A stretch of 64,000 bases of DNA from Marinobacter litoralis (GCF_016427555.1 NZ_JAELVS010000001.1:434001-498000); one strand, 5' to 3'. Numbered from the stretch's first letter, positions 25,626 through 35,788 are shown. The notes: generated by a model not told the origin, from the letters alone. Made by a program: numbers and translations.

Positions 25626-26750
25626 CTACTCTTTATTCTTGAAGTCGAAAATCTCTTTCGGTGTAACCATCTCACCGGTGTTGTTACCCCACGCGTTCCG
25701 CTCGTAGGTAATCACCGCCGCCAGGTCTACTTCGCTTAACTGCCCGCCAAAGGCCTGCATCGCAGTACCGGATACCCCGTTCACCACAATGTCGATATGG
25801 GCCTCCATGTCGTCAGTCACAATGGGACTGCCCTTCAAGGCCGGGAACGCCGGCGGCATACCTGCACCGTTCGGCTGGTGGCAAGCTGCACAGGCACTGG
25901 CGTAGGCTTTCTCGCCACGCTCCATCAGCTCATCCAAGGTCCAGTCTTTCTGGGTCAGCTGACGCTCCGCTTCGGCGGCTTCTTTTTGTTCCTCAACCCA
26001 GGCCAGATATTCCTCTTCGGGCACGGCTTCGACCACCACTGGCATGAAGCCATGGTCTTTACCACACAGCTCGGTGCACTGACCGCGGTAGATTCCGGGT
26101 TCGTCCACCCGGGTCCAGGTTTCATTAATAAAGCCCGGAATAGCGTCTTTTTTCACACCAAACTCCGGCACCCACCAAGAGTGGATCACGTCGTTGGCCG
26201 TTAACAGGAAACGAACCTTCTTACCAACCGGAATCACCAGCGGCTTATCCACCTCAAGCAGATAGTTCTCACCCTTCGCCTGACGATTCTCAATCTGATC
26301 GCGAGGCGTCGATAAGCTGGAGAAATAACCGAAGTCATCATTGATATACTCGTACTGCCAACGCCACTGATACCCGGTGATCTTGATATCGACCTCGGAT
26401 TCGGTGGTGTCGTACATTTCGATGAGTGTTGCCGTGGCTGGCACCGCCATGGCGACCAGAATGGCAAATGGAATAGCAGTCCAAAGTATTTCCACCCATG
26501 TGTGTTCATGGAAGTTGGCTGCTTTGTGGCCCTGTGACTTGCGGTGGGCAAAGATCGACCAGAACATGACCCCGAAAACCACCACACCGATGGCTACGCA
26601 GATCCATAGAATGGTCATGTGAAGGCTGAATATCTGATTACTGGTACCGGTTACACCCGGCGTCATGTTCATGGTCCAGTCCGCCATGACCACAGCCGGT
26701 AGCAACAGTCCAATGACTAGGGCAAGTGCCCGCTTGGCATGCACGCGCAT
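25626..26750 (-). CDS. coxB: Cytochrome c oxidase subunit II with fused cytochrome c domain
   Basis: A 374-residue subunit (caa3-like) with a signal peptide (to about residue 23), two membrane helices, a periplasmic CuA domain and a C-terminal cytochrome c domain. The CuA site is in GQCTELCGKDHGFMPV; the heme c site is ACAACHQPN, with a later Met ligand. The fused cytochrome lets it take electrons from small periplasmic carriers. The ATG at MRVHAKRAL was chosen because GGAG lies eight bases before it; the open frame extends 28 codons upstream without support. It is the first gene of the cluster, divergent from a MATE gene. Confidence 0.94.
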   Translation of the reverse strand: MRVHAKRALALVIGLLLPAVVMADWTMNMTPGVTGTSNQIFSLHMTILWICVAIGVVVFGVMFWSIFAHRKSQGHKAANFHEHTWVEILWTAIPFAILVAMAVPATATLIEMYDTTESEVDIKITGYQWRWQYEYINDDFGYFSSLSTPRDQIENRQAKGENYLLEVDKPLVIPVGKKVRFLLTANDVIHSWWVPEFGVKKDAIPGFINETWTRVDEPGIYRGQCTELCGKDHGFMPVVVEAVPEEEYLAWVEEQKEAAEAERQLTQKDWTLDELMERGEKAYASACAACHQPNGAGMPPAFPALKGSPIVTDDMEAHIDIVVNGVSGTAMQAFGGQLSEVDLAAVITYERNAWGNNTGEMVTPKEIFDFKNKE

Positions 26751-26941
26751 ACTGTGTCTCCACAGAGTGTTATTCTTGTCGGATTTTGCGTCATCCCTCT
26801 GCGGTTCGTTCTGATGCTCGCAACACCAGAACATCCGCGAGTGAAAGCCTGCTTATGGATACATCATTGCTCAGTGTAGCCACTGATTAGCAAAACACTA
26901 AAAATCCAGTTAAACCTAAATGAGATAGATGGCCCGTTTTA

Positions 26942-28282
26942 ATGAGAAATTCGCATAACAAAATCTTCAACCCCACAGACCAGCGCCTGTGGCTGCTGGC
27001 CTGGCCGCTGATGCTGACGAACCTCACGGTGCCGCTTCTGGGTTTGGTGGATACCGCCGTGCTGGGCCATCTGGATAACCCGGAATATCTCGGTGCGGTT
27101 GCAGTTGGCGCTAACCTGTTCAGCATTTTGTACTGGACCTTCGGTTTTATGCGCATGGGCACCACCGGCCTGGCCGCGCAGGCCTGGGGCCAACAGGATT
27201 CCTTTGCTCAAGTCGCGCTGCTGTTGCGCTCGCTGATGCTTGCAGTGGGTATCGGCTTGTTGCTGATTCTGTTTAATCAGCCATTGATTGCGCTGGGTCT
27301 GCATTTAATGAACCCGAGCCCTGCGGTGGCCGAACTGGCGGCTGAGTACGCTTCTATTCGTATCTGGAGCGCGCCCGCCGTGCTGTGCCAATACACCCTG
27401 GTGGGCTGGCTGATTGGCACCCAGTATCCCCGGGGCCCCATGGTGATGTTGATCATCGCCAACGGCATCAACATCATTCTGGACATCTTTTTTGTCACGG
27501 TGTTGGGCTGGAACAGCCGCGGTGTTGCCATGGCCACCGTTCTGGCCGAGTACGGCGCCACCGTTATCGGTTTCGCCATCGTGCTCAAGCGCATGCCCGA
27601 AGGGCAAACACTGACCAGAGAGCTGTTCGGGCAATTGTCGGATTATCTGCGCATTCTTCAGGTCAACCGTTTCATCATGGTGCGCACTATCGCGTTGCTG
27701 TTGGTGCTGGCCTTTTTTACTGCGCAGGGAGCCCGGCAAGGAGACATAATTCTGGCCGCCAATGCGGTTTTGATCACCTTTTTGCTGGTCATTTCAAACG
27801 CCCTGGATGGTTTTGCCAATGCCGCCGAAGCATTGATCGGCGAAGCCATTGGCAAAGGCAGCAAAGACCAGTTTAAAACCGTATTCAGCAGCGCCCTGCG
27901 CTGGTCAATCTGGGGTGCACTGCTGCTGACCATCGCGTTCGTGCTTGGCGGCCGGTGGTTGATCGGCTTGCTGACCGACATCGAAGCGGTGCAGTTCACA
28001 GCCTGGCAGTATCTGCCCTGGCTTTGGCTACTGCCTTTCGCGGCTGTCTGGGGCTTCCTGTTGGATGGTGTTTTTATCGGCGCAACCCGCACCCGCGAGA
28101 TGCAAAACACCATGCTGTTCTCCGCGCTCGTTGTGTTTCTTCCGGTGTGGTGGCTGACCACCAGCTGGGGCAACCACGGCCTGTGGTTATCTCTGATCAG
28201 TCTGATGCTGGCGCGCGCCGTGAGTATGGGCTGGCTATGCTGGCACTACACGCGCCACGACCGCTGGTTTGCGCCTCACTAA
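26942..28282 (+). CDS. MATE family exporter, DinF-like
   Basis: A 446-residue, 12-helix multidrug and toxin extrusion protein, driven by Na+ or H+. It opens with the typical LAWPLMLTNLTVPLLGLVDTAVLGHL and has a repeat half beginning near residue 230. The pattern is closest to the DinF branch. Substrate unknown. It is divergent from coxB with about 190 bases between; no clear promoter or ribosome-binding site was seen before its ATG. Confidence 0.88.
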   Translation: MRNSHNKIFNPTDQRLWLLAWPLMLTNLTVPLLGLVDTAVLGHLDNPEYLGAVAVGANLFSILYWTFGFMRMGTTGLAAQAWGQQDSFAQVALLLRSLMLAVGIGLLLILFNQPLIALGLHLMNPSPAVAELAAEYASIRIWSAPAVLCQYTLVGWLIGTQYPRGPMVMLIIANGINIILDIFFVTVLGWNSRGVAMATVLAEYGATVIGFAIVLKRMPEGQTLTRELFGQLSDYLRILQVNRFIMVRTIALLLVLAFFTAQGARQGDIILAANAVLITFLLVISNALDGFANAAEALIGEAIGKGSKDQFKTVFSSALRWSIWGALLLTIAFVLGGRWLIGLLTDIEAVQFTAWQYLPWLWLLPFAAVWGFLLDGVFIGATRTREMQNTMLFSALVVFLPVWWLTTSWGNHGLWLSLISLMLARAVSMGWLCWHYTRHDRWFAPH

Positions 28283-28381
28283 GCCAAAACAGCGTGCCCG
28301 AAGCTGTAACTTTATTTAACACTCAGCCGAAGCACTCTCGGGAATTTTGGCTACAATAACCAGAAATGGCAGACCTATCCC

Positions 28382-28432
28382 GGTGGCTCGCCACCCGGTT
28401 AACTGCTCCCGGTTGCTCTTGGTAGAACCAAG
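28382..28432 (+). promoter_or_regulatory. Two hairpins directly before a TTG start
   Basis: A six-pair stem GGTGGC/GCCACC with a two-base loop is followed by a second six-pair stem CTTGGT/ACCAAG (loop AGA) whose 3' arm shares AAG with the strong ribosome-binding site AAGGAGG. Part of the site would be hidden when the second stem forms, so it could tune translation. This is a prediction from pairing only. Confidence 0.35.
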
Positions 28433-28440
28433 GAGGGGCC

Positions 28441-29130
28441 TTGCGACCTCAACTCGTACAAACAGCGGCATCTCCTGCAATGACACCACAAGCAGTCCTT
28501 GAGATTATTGATCAGGCTCGGCGGAAGGAAGCTCGCTCCGGCACGTTTCTGCGCCAGATGAAGGACAAGGTAAACCAGTTACCCGCATCCATTGTGGTAG
28601 GTGGATCGAACCCGGCCACCAGCCTGTTCCAGTTCGCCGTCGAGTACATCGAAATGGCCCCACGCCTGATCGAATGCGTAGATGCCTGCGCGCAGGAAGC
28701 CGGCATACGAGAGCTGTTCAAACCGTTTATTGACGGCGCTGCCCAATACTTCACCCAGCCTTCGGTGCTCCTGGTGCAGTACGATGGCTTGGACGGCTTG
28801 CTCATCCGCGCCTACATGTGCCACCGCCTGATGGAGGAGATGCACGACAACAACCGCTCCATTCGCGCCAGCGAACTCATTGATCTAGAAGCCACCCGAG
28901 CCAACTTGCTGGTTCATGAATTGATTGGCGAACCCTTTGCCAACGAACTGGATGACGCCATTACCATTACGGTACTGCAGATCGCTGGTACTCCCGATTA
29001 CTACAGCCTTGATCTCGAACCCTTCGTGAATCAGGTCAACAACCGTGCCTGGGACTGGATGCGTCAGTTTTGGGAGCATCTGCTGGAGCGCAATCACATT
29101 CAGTTTTCACTGCGGCCGGGAATACTTTAG
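28441..29130 (+). CDS. Conserved-looking protein of unknown function
   Basis: I do not recognise the family. The 229-residue protein is soluble, acidic and mostly helical, with no signal peptide or membrane segment. Notable stretches are SIVVGGSNPATSLFQFAVEY and HLLERNHIQFSLRPGIL at the end. The start is taken as TTG because AAGGAGGGG lies just before it; the first ATG, 13 codons later, has no such site. It is flanked by a MATE exporter and a DoxX protein and probably has its own transcript. Confidence 0.6.
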   Translation: MRPQLVQTAASPAMTPQAVLEIIDQARRKEARSGTFLRQMKDKVNQLPASIVVGGSNPATSLFQFAVEYIEMAPRLIECVDACAQEAGIRELFKPFIDGAAQYFTQPSVLLVQYDGLDGLLIRAYMCHRLMEEMHDNNRSIRASELIDLEATRANLLVHELIGEPFANELDDAITITVLQIAGTPDYYSLDLEPFVNQVNNRAWDWMRQFWEHLLERNHIQFSLRPGIL

Positions 29131-29241
29131 CCGTTCCGCCACCCCAGATTGACACCGCTCCTTTCCGGCTATCCGACAACCCGTTAAACTGATCGGCAAA
29201 ACGCACCTTACTTGTTGAAATGATTAAGGAGATACACGCTC

Positions 29242-29628
29242 GTGTTGGACAATGCAGACTTGGGAAAACTGATTATTCGACTTACTCTGGGCGGTCTTCT
29301 GCTGTTCCACGGGGTGTCAAAGCTGCTCAATGGCGTTGGTTTTATTGAGGGCCAATTAGCCGCTCACAACCTGCCAACCATCCTGGCCTATGGGGTTTAC
29401 ATCGGCGAGATCATCGCGCCATTGATGATTATTCTGGGCTACCAGACCCGGATCGGGGCCATTATTGTGGTCTTCAATATGATTGTCGCCATCGCACTGG
29501 TGCACAGCCATCAGTTGCTTTCGCTCAGTAGCAACGGCGGTTGGGCACTGGAGCTGCAAGGTTTCTTCCTGTTCTCCGCGTTAGCGGTTATCTTCCTCGG
29601 CCCGGGCCGATACAAGCTCAAGAACTGA
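29242..29628 (+). CDS. DoxX family membrane protein
   Basis: A 128-residue protein with four membrane helices and the DoxX opening LIIRLTLGGLLLFHGVSKLL followed by HNLPTILAYGVYIGEIIAPL. Members have been linked to thiosulfate oxidation and redox stress in other organisms, but the role here is unknown. GTG start with AAGGAG ten bases upstream. It converges on the diguanylate cyclase gene, the stops being only three bases apart. Confidence 0.85.
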   Translation: MLDNADLGKLIIRLTLGGLLLFHGVSKLLNGVGFIEGQLAAHNLPTILAYGVYIGEIIAPLMIILGYQTRIGAIIVVFNMIVAIALVHSHQLLSLSSNGGWALELQGFFLFSALAVIFLGPGRYKLKN

Positions 29629-29631
29629 ATA

Positions 29632-31422
29632 TCAGCTGATGGTGGTTGGCTGGCTGTTGCGCCAGACAACCACCCGGTTGCGGCCACCGGCTTTGGCGCG
29701 ATACAGCGCCTCATCCGCGCGCCGCATCAGCTCTTGAGGATCAGCGCCTTGTGTGGCCAGAAGGGTGGCAACACCGAGACTGATGGTCAGATTCACCGGT
29801 GCCCCCCCGTCACTCACCTTCACCGGGGAGCCTTCAACCGCTGTCCTCAGACGCTCGGCAACAACCCCGGCTCCTTCGCTGCCGGTTGTCGGCAGAAGCA
29901 CCACAAACTCCTCGCCACCAAAGCGGGCTAGCAGATCAATTGAACGCTGCACTTCGTTATCGATAACGTTCGCAACCGCCACCAGACAATCATCGCCGAC
30001 CAAGTGCCCAAAGGTGTCGTTTACCTGTTTGAAGTGATCAATATCGACCATGATCAAACTAAGTTCATGCTCGTGCCGAATGGCCCGCTGCCATTCCTCA
30101 TTCAATTTTTCGTCAAACCGGCGGCGGTTGGCCACACCAGTCAGGCCATCGGTCAAACTCGCGGCCTTGAGTAACTGATTGGCATTTTGCAGCTCTTCGG
30201 TCCGTTCCCGAACCCGGGTTTCCAAGGTCAGGTTGGCCTCTCGCTGAACCACCAACGCATGTTCCTGAGCTTCTTGACGCTTCTTACGCTCTATATTGAT
30301 CCGGTAAGCCAGGGCAAACGACAACAGCACGGCTTCGATCGCAACTCCGGCTTGTGGCGCCATCTCCGTAAACTCACTCCGAGGCAATAACCCCAGTTTG
30401 CTGGTCGCTAGCGCCAGGTGGCCCACCAAGAGTGGTGTCCAGGCCAGCACATAATACCCGGCCAAGGTTTGCCCCCGGAGCCAGAGCCTGAGCGCCACCA
30501 GCCAGGCGATTGGCGTGCAAATCGCGGCCAGGGCACTGACCAGTGCAATTCCGGAATGATAGGAAACGAACAGGCTGTAACCAATCAACAAGAGCGTCGT
30601 CAGTCGCAGAAACCAAAGCAGACGATAACCCAGCGGACTGAACTGCTTTAATGTTAGAAACTTGATGGTGAAGGTCAGCGCGAAAATCAGCGATGCGCCA
30701 ACCAGTGGCGCGGTAATGAACTCATTCAGACGCGGGAAGGTTGGCCACACCCATTGAAACAAGAGACCATTGAAGTTCAGCTGAACCAGGCTGGTCGTGA
30801 ATACCGTCAGCACGTACCACAGATAGGTTATGTCCCGCACCATCGCAAACAAAAAGAAGTTATACAGCGCCAGTGAAAAAACCACCCCGACAAACATGGC
30901 CTGCCAGCCAAAGGAGGCTTGTTCTTTGGCCAAAAACTCCGCAGAGGGCATGACCGCAACGGGTATCTGCGCTGAGCCATTGGTGTGCACCCGCATCCAA
31001 GCCGTCAAAGGTTCGGACGAAGGCGGGGCTAAAAAGACAAAATTACGGTGAACGATAGGACGACTGTTGAACGGCAGGGTATCGCCAGTGTGGTGGGTTT
31101 CGATGATTTGCCCATCAACCTCCCAGTAAAGCGAGACTTCATCCAGCAACGGATAACCGACGACCAGCAATCGATTCCGCTTGTCCACAGGAAGGGTGAC
31201 TTTCAGCCAATAGTCGCTGTCACTGAAACCACGGTTCAACGTCTCATCAGCAGAAACAGATTGCCACTGGCTCGCGGGTACGGCGCGCACATCATCCAGT
31301 GCCAGCTCGCCATAAGAAGCTTCCAGCCATTGAAACGCCGCGGGGCCAGACAGAGCAATCGGGCTGATCAGAGTTAACAAAATAATTAGAATAGCTCTCA
31401 CAAGACGTCTACCATTGCTCAT
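29632..31422 (-). CDS. Diguanylate cyclase with 7TM-DISM sensor
   Basis: Makes cyclic di-GMP in response to an extracytoplasmic signal. In 596 residues there is a signal peptide (to about 26), a periplasmic 7TMR-DISM extracellular domain (about 30-165), a block of seven membrane helices (about 180-375), a short coiled coil (about 380-420) and a GGDEF domain. The active site is RFGGEEFVVLL, and RSID five residues before it fits the inhibitory I-site, so product feedback is expected. The ATG at MSNGRRLV was chosen over a GTG five codons upstream. There is no EAL domain. Confidence 0.9.
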   Translation of the reverse strand: MSNGRRLVRAILIILLTLISPIALSGPAAFQWLEASYGELALDDVRAVPASQWQSVSADETLNRGFSDSDYWLKVTLPVDKRNRLLVVGYPLLDEVSLYWEVDGQIIETHHTGDTLPFNSRPIVHRNFVFLAPPSSEPLTAWMRVHTNGSAQIPVAVMPSAEFLAKEQASFGWQAMFVGVVFSLALYNFFLFAMVRDITYLWYVLTVFTTSLVQLNFNGLLFQWVWPTFPRLNEFITAPLVGASLIFALTFTIKFLTLKQFSPLGYRLLWFLRLTTLLLIGYSLFVSYHSGIALVSALAAICTPIAWLVALRLWLRGQTLAGYYVLAWTPLLVGHLALATSKLGLLPRSEFTEMAPQAGVAIEAVLLSFALAYRINIERKKRQEAQEHALVVQREANLTLETRVRERTEELQNANQLLKAASLTDGLTGVANRRRFDEKLNEEWQRAIRHEHELSLIMVDIDHFKQVNDTFGHLVGDDCLVAVANVIDNEVQRSIDLLARFGGEEFVVLLPTTGSEGAGVVAERLRTAVEGSPVKVSDGGAPVNLTISLGVATLLATQGADPQELMRRADEALYRAKAGGRNRVVVWRNSQPTTIS

Positions 31423-31503
31423 CAGCCGGCTGGACACTCGGATAATTCTGGCTAATTGTTACGCATACACTGAGCATAGCTCACTTCGAACGGGGCAACA
31501 TCC

Positions 31504-31737
31504 ATGAGCCGATCGCCGCAAACCATCTCACCTGGCCGCTACCGCCACTACAAAGGTCGCGATTACGAAGTCATCGGGGTCGCCCGGCACAGCGAAACCG
31601 AAGAATCGCTCGTGGTCTATCGCTGTCTGTACGGAGACCACAGCTTGTGGGTACGCCCCCTCAGCATGTTTCAGGAAACCGTGCAGGTGGCCGGAGAAGA
31701 CGTACCGCGGTTTGCCCGGGTAGAGGGCAAAGATTAA
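31504..31737 (+). CDS. DUF1653 domain protein
   Basis: A 77-residue protein that is nearly all DUF1653: PGRYRHYKGRDYEVIGVARH, ESLVVYRCLYGD and LWVRPLSMFQETV are the family's signature blocks. The small beta-rich fold is widespread in bacteria, with no established role. It is divergent from the diguanylate cyclase gene. Confidence 0.85.
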   Translation: MSRSPQTISPGRYRHYKGRDYEVIGVARHSETEESLVVYRCLYGDHSLWVRPLSMFQETVQVAGEDVPRFARVEGKD

Positions 31738-31848
31738 TTACATAACCACTTTGACTGACACGGCCATTTCCTGCACATTAGCCCACTTTTCGTACCGCTG
31801 GTGCCCTGAAGGTGCCAGCTCATCTTCTGTTTTCAGCCGGAGTTTGCC

Positions 31849-33171
31849 ATGAATGCCGTTGTTGCCGCGGTACTGATCATGCTCGTACTGAGCTTGTGCC
31901 GCATCCACGTTGTTGTTGCCCTGATTGTCGGCGCCATATCTGGTGGCCTTGTTGCAGGGATGTCCCTCGAGTCCACCATTGATGCGTTCAACGCCGGTTT
32001 GGGCGGCGGCGCAACTGTAGCTTTGTCATACGCTACTTTGGGTGCCTTCGCTGTGGCTATCGGTAAATCCGGGCTGGCCCACGCACTGGCTGACAAAGCT
32101 TTGGCACTGATCGGCAAACAAGACGAAGGCGGCGCAGCCACCGGCATCCGTTTCATGATTATCGGCCTGCTGGTCGCGGTGGCAATGTCTTCCCAGAACA
32201 TCCTGCCCATCCACATCGCCTTTATCCCGCTGGTTGTCCCACCGCTGCTGTACGTGATGGCCAAGCTCCACATGGACCGCCGCCTGGTAGCCTGTGCACT
32301 GACCTTCGGTTTGATCACGCCGTATATGTTCCTGCCGGTGGGCTTCGGCGGTATCTACCTGAATGAAATTCTATTGGCTAACGTCGCAGACAACGGTGTC
32401 GATGCCAGTGAATTGAATGTCATGTCTGCCATGGCTCTTCCTGCGCTGGGCATGTTGGTGGGCCTGCTGATTGCCGTATTCTTCAGCTACCGCGGCGGCC
32501 GCGGCTACGATCTGAAGCTGATCAGCCAAACCGAGCGGGTGGATGTGAAATACAGCCCGAAAACTCTGGTTATGGCACTGGTCGCCATCGTTGTAGCTTT
32601 CGTGGTGCAGCTGTGGCTAGGCTCCATGATTTTGGGTGCACTGGCTGGTTTCGTGCTGTTCAACCTGTCGGGCGTTGTTAAATGGCAGGAAGCGGATGAC
32701 TTGTTCACCGAAGGCATGAAAATGCTGGCGATGATCGGCTTCATCATGATCGCGGCCAATGGCTTTGCCGAAGTGATGCGCGAAACCGGCGACATCGCCA
32801 ATCTGGTTGAAGGCTCGGTTGCCGCCATCGGCGAAAACAAACCTTTGGCTGCGCTGCTGATGCTGGTGGTGGGCCTGCTGATCACCATGGGTATTGGTTC
32901 TTCGTTCTCGACCATTCCCATCATCGCGGCTCTGTATGTTCCGCTGGCTCTGCAAATGGGCTTCAGCCCGCTGGCCATCGTTGCCTTGGTAGGTACTGCC
33001 GGCGCATTGGGTGATGCCGGTTCCCCGGCCTCCGATTCTACCCTTGGGCCAACGGCTGGCTTGAACGTAGACGGCCAGCACAACCACATTTGGGATACGG
33101 TTGTTCCGACCTTCCTGCACTACAACCTGCCATTGCTTGGCTTTGGGTGGTTGGCGGCTATGGTTCTTTAA
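31849..33171 (+). CDS. Na+/H+ antiporter family protein (NhaC-like)
   Basis: A 440-residue inner-membrane protein with about 12 helices. The N-terminal block ([20 protein letters not shown]) and the internal [25 protein letters not shown] fit the Na+/H+ antiporter family with its distinct N-terminal domain; the C-terminal [21 protein letters not shown] is also family-typical. Transport of other ions or organic acids by relatives cannot be excluded. It stands alone, followed by inverted repeat B. Confidence 0.82.
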   Translation: MNAVVAAVLIMLVLSLCRIHVVVALIVGAISGGLVAGMSLESTIDAFNAGLGGGATVALSYATLGAFAVAIGKSGLAHALADKALALIGKQDEGGAATGIRFMIIGLLVAVAMSSQNILPIHIAFIPLVVPPLLYVMAKLHMDRRLVACALTFGLITPYMFLPVGFGGIYLNEILLANVADNGVDASELNVMSAMALPALGMLVGLLIAVFFSYRGGRGYDLKLISQTERVDVKYSPKTLVMALVAIVVAFVVQLWLGSMILGALAGFVLFNLSGVVKWQEADDLFTEGMKMLAMIGFIMIAANGFAEVMRETGDIANLVEGSVAAIGENKPLAALLMLVVGLLITMGIGSSFSTIPIIAALYVPLALQMGFSPLAIVALVGTAGALGDAGSPASDSTLGPTAGLNVDGQHNHIWDTVVPTFLHYNLPLLGFGWLAAMVL

Positions 33172-33216
33172 CTTCGTTGGTAGCCTGCCTTTTGTAGCCT
33201 TCTCTTTTGGGGGATT

Positions 33217-33294
33217 GTTCGGGGTTGGTGGGGGGTGTCAAAACGGAAAACGTGGTTTTCCTGATAGTTTTGACACCCCCCACCAACCCCGAAC
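33217..33294. repeat. Long intergenic inverted repeat B with nested hairpin
   Basis: Arms of 28 bases (33217-33244 and 33267-33294) are perfectly complementary; the left arm begins GTTCGGGGTTGG and ends TGTCAAAAC. The 22-base loop contains its own perfect hairpin GGAAAAC-GTG-GTTTTCC. It lies between the 3' end of the antiporter gene and the 3' end of yheV, so it could act as a two-way terminator, although a U-tract is lacking. Confidence 0.88.
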
Positions 33295-33371
33295 GTTTAT
33301 CTTTGGAGGAATCTCTGGGGTAAAGACTAAAGAGAACGAAAAAGCACTTTTTGATGTTTTTCTGAAAACGG

Positions 33372-33623
33372 TCAGTTCTCAGAACCAGCCTTAAAAAACA
33401 CCACCTGCTTAACGGTATGGTCGTCCTCATTGCCCCGCTTGTTCACCCGGGTTTCAATCTCAGGAGCCGCTGGCTGCTCAACCTCAGACAGGGCATCGGT
33501 ATACCCACAGGCCACGCACTCACGCACCTGATCGCCTTTGTCGTCCGTGAACATCGTGATCTTGTCCATCTCCGCACAGCGCGGACAAATCGCACCGGCG
33601 ATAAAACGTTTTGGACTCGGCAT
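33372..33623 (-). CDS. yheV: YheV-like zinc-ribbon protein
   Basis: An 83-residue protein with two CxxC pairs: AICPRCAEMDKI near the N-terminus and ECVACGYTD about 24 residues later, a likely zinc site. This matches the YheV family, whose gene typically sits next to prlC, as it does here (55-base gap, same strand). Function is unknown. Confidence 0.82.
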   Translation of the reverse strand: MPSPKRFIAGAICPRCAEMDKITMFTDDKGDQVRECVACGYTDALSEVEQPAAPEIETRVNKRGNEDDHTVKQVVFFKAGSEN

Positions 33624-33678
33624 AACTCAACTCCAGATTAACCAGCTGGCCGCATCAGCACGGCCAGCTTTCATTGTA

Positions 33679-35724
33679 TCAGGCTACTTCGCCGGTAATG
33701 CCAGATTGCTCCAACAACGCATCCACCTGAGGCTCACGGCCGCGGAAGGCTTTGAACAACTCCATGGGCTCCTGCGAACCGCCTTTTTCCAGAATGTTGT
33801 GCAAGAACGCCTTGCCGGTTTCCGGATCGAAGATGCCTTTCTCCTCGAACAACGAGAAAGCATCAGCCGCCAGTACCTCAGCCCACTTGTAGCTGTAGTA
33901 ACCCGCTGCGTAGCCGCCCGCGAAAATGTGGGAGAACCCGTTCGGGAAGCGGTTGAACTCCGGTGATTGCACCACCGCAATGTCTTCACGCACCTTGCGA
34001 TGCATGTCGAGCGGGTTGGTAGGGGCTTCGTTGGTGAACTCCGCATGCAGGCGGAAATCGAACAGCGAGAACTCCAACTGGCGCACCATGCCCATGCCGG
34101 ACTGGAAGTTTTTCGCTGCCAGCAGCTTCTGTAGCAGATCGTCCGGCAGCGGTTCTCCGGTCTCGTGGTGGCTGGCTATCAACGCCAGAGATTCCGGATT
34201 CCAGCACCAGTTTTCCAGGAACTGGGACGGCAACTCTACCGCGTCCCACGCCACGCCATTGATGCCGGAGACATCCATGACCTCAACCTGCGTCAGCATA
34301 TGATGCAAGCCGTGACCAAACTCGTGGAAGAGGGTGGTCACTTCGTCGTGGGTCAGCAGCGACGGTTTACCATCCACCGGCGGGGTGAAGTTACAGGTCA
34401 GGAAGGCAACCGGCAGCTGCAGCTGGCCGCGCATGTTGCGCCAGCGTACCCGGCAATCGGCCATCCATGCACCACCGCGTTTGCCTTGACGGGCGAACAG
34501 GTCCAGATAGAACCAGGCAATGGGTTCGCCATTACGGCTGATGCAATAAGCCGTGGCATCTTCGTGCCAGGTTTCAACGTCCGGTTTTTCTTCAATCTGA
34601 ACACCGAACAGCTTCTCAGCCACCCGGAACAGGCCCGGCACCACTTTATCCACAGGGAACCAGGGGCGCAGGGTTTCAGGCGAAATGTCGTAACGCTTCT
34701 GGCGCAGTTTCTCGCTGTAATATCCAACGTCCCAAGCTTGCAGATCGTCTACGCCGTGCCCGTCTTTGGCAAACGCCTTCAGCTCGGCAAATTCCTTCTC
34801 GGCTTGCGGCTTGGACTTCTCCGCCAGCTGGTTCAGGAATTCCAACACCTCGTCTACGCTGCGGGCCATCTTCGTGGCCAAAGAACGCTCGGCGTAGTTG
34901 TTAAAGCCCAGCAACTGCGCCAAGGCATGACGGCGCTTGAGAATTTCAGCCATCACCGGGGTGTTGTCCCAGGTGCCCGCATCCGGGCCTTGGTCTGAGG
35001 CACGGGTAACAAAGGCTTCGTACACTTCCCGGCGCAGTTCGCGGTTATCGCAGTAAGTCATGATCGGATAGAAGCTGGGGAAATCCAGCGTGATCACATA
35101 ACCATCCAGCTCTTTCTGCCGGGCCGCCTGCCTGGCGCCATCGATGGCGGTTTCCGGCACACCGGATAACTCGCTGACATCGGTAATCTGCTTGAACCAG
35201 TTCTGGGTGGCATCCAGCACGTTGTCGCTGAACTTGTTCGACAGCTCTGCCAGTTCACGAGACAAATCCGCGTACCGCTTTTTCTTGTCCTCCGGCAGAT
35301 CGACACCGCCCAGATGGAAATCACGCAGGGTGTTGTCAATCGACTTGCGCTGGGCTTCACTGAGATCTTTGAAATCGTCCCGGGCCGCCAGTTTTTTGTA
35401 GGCATTGCACAAGGTTTCATTCTGGCTGATTTCGGTGCTGTACTCGGTCAGTTTTTCCAGACAGTTCTTGTACACCGTGCGCAGGTCGTCGTTGTTCATC
35501 ACGCCGTTCAGGTGGGAGATCACGGACCAGGCATTGCTCAAGTCGTTTTCCATCGCCTGCATGGGCTGTACCAGGGTGTCCCAGTTTGGATCTTCCTGTT
35601 CGGCCAGCGATTGGATCTTCATCCGATTCTTGCTGAGAATCTGGTCAATCGCCGTTTCCATGTGCTCGGTGCGAATGTGCTCGAACTTCGGCAGCAGATC
35701 GTCAGTCAGTAGCGGGTTATTCAT
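33679..35724 (-). CDS. prlC: Oligopeptidase A (M3 zinc metallopeptidase)
   Basis: Cytoplasmic thimet-type endopeptidase that degrades short peptides, including cleaved signal peptides. The 681-residue protein carries the zinc motif LFHEFGHGLHHML near residue 470, and the third ligand region downstream (SQFLENWCW). The start MNNPLLTDD was fixed by AAGGGG five bases upstream; the frame is open a further 45 codons, but that region is occupied by inverted repeat C. Followed by yheV, as in many gammaproteobacteria. Confidence 0.94.
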   Translation of the reverse strand: MNNPLLTDDLLPKFEHIRTEHMETAIDQILSKNRMKIQSLAEQEDPNWDTLVQPMQAMENDLSNAWSVISHLNGVMNNDDLRTVYKNCLEKLTEYSTEISQNETLCNAYKKLAARDDFKDLSEAQRKSIDNTLRDFHLGGVDLPEDKKKRYADLSRELAELSNKFSDNVLDATQNWFKQITDVSELSGVPETAIDGARQAARQKELDGYVITLDFPSFYPIMTYCDNRELRREVYEAFVTRASDQGPDAGTWDNTPVMAEILKRRHALAQLLGFNNYAERSLATKMARSVDEVLEFLNQLAEKSKPQAEKEFAELKAFAKDGHGVDDLQAWDVGYYSEKLRQKRYDISPETLRPWFPVDKVVPGLFRVAEKLFGVQIEEKPDVETWHEDATAYCISRNGEPIAWFYLDLFARQGKRGGAWMADCRVRWRNMRGQLQLPVAFLTCNFTPPVDGKPSLLTHDEVTTLFHEFGHGLHHMLTQVEVMDVSGINGVAWDAVELPSQFLENWCWNPESLALIASHHETGEPLPDDLLQKLLAAKNFQSGMGMVRQLEFSLFDFRLHAEFTNEAPTNPLDMHRKVREDIAVVQSPEFNRFPNGFSHIFAGGYAAGYYSYKWAEVLAADAFSLFEEKGIFDPETGKAFLHNILEKGGSQEPMELFKAFRGREPQVDALLEQSGITGEVA

Positions 35725-35788
35725 AGGTCCCCTTCTCAGCGGTTCATGTTTAGGGTAGCTTCCCGTTATCACACTTTGGTGCACGGCA

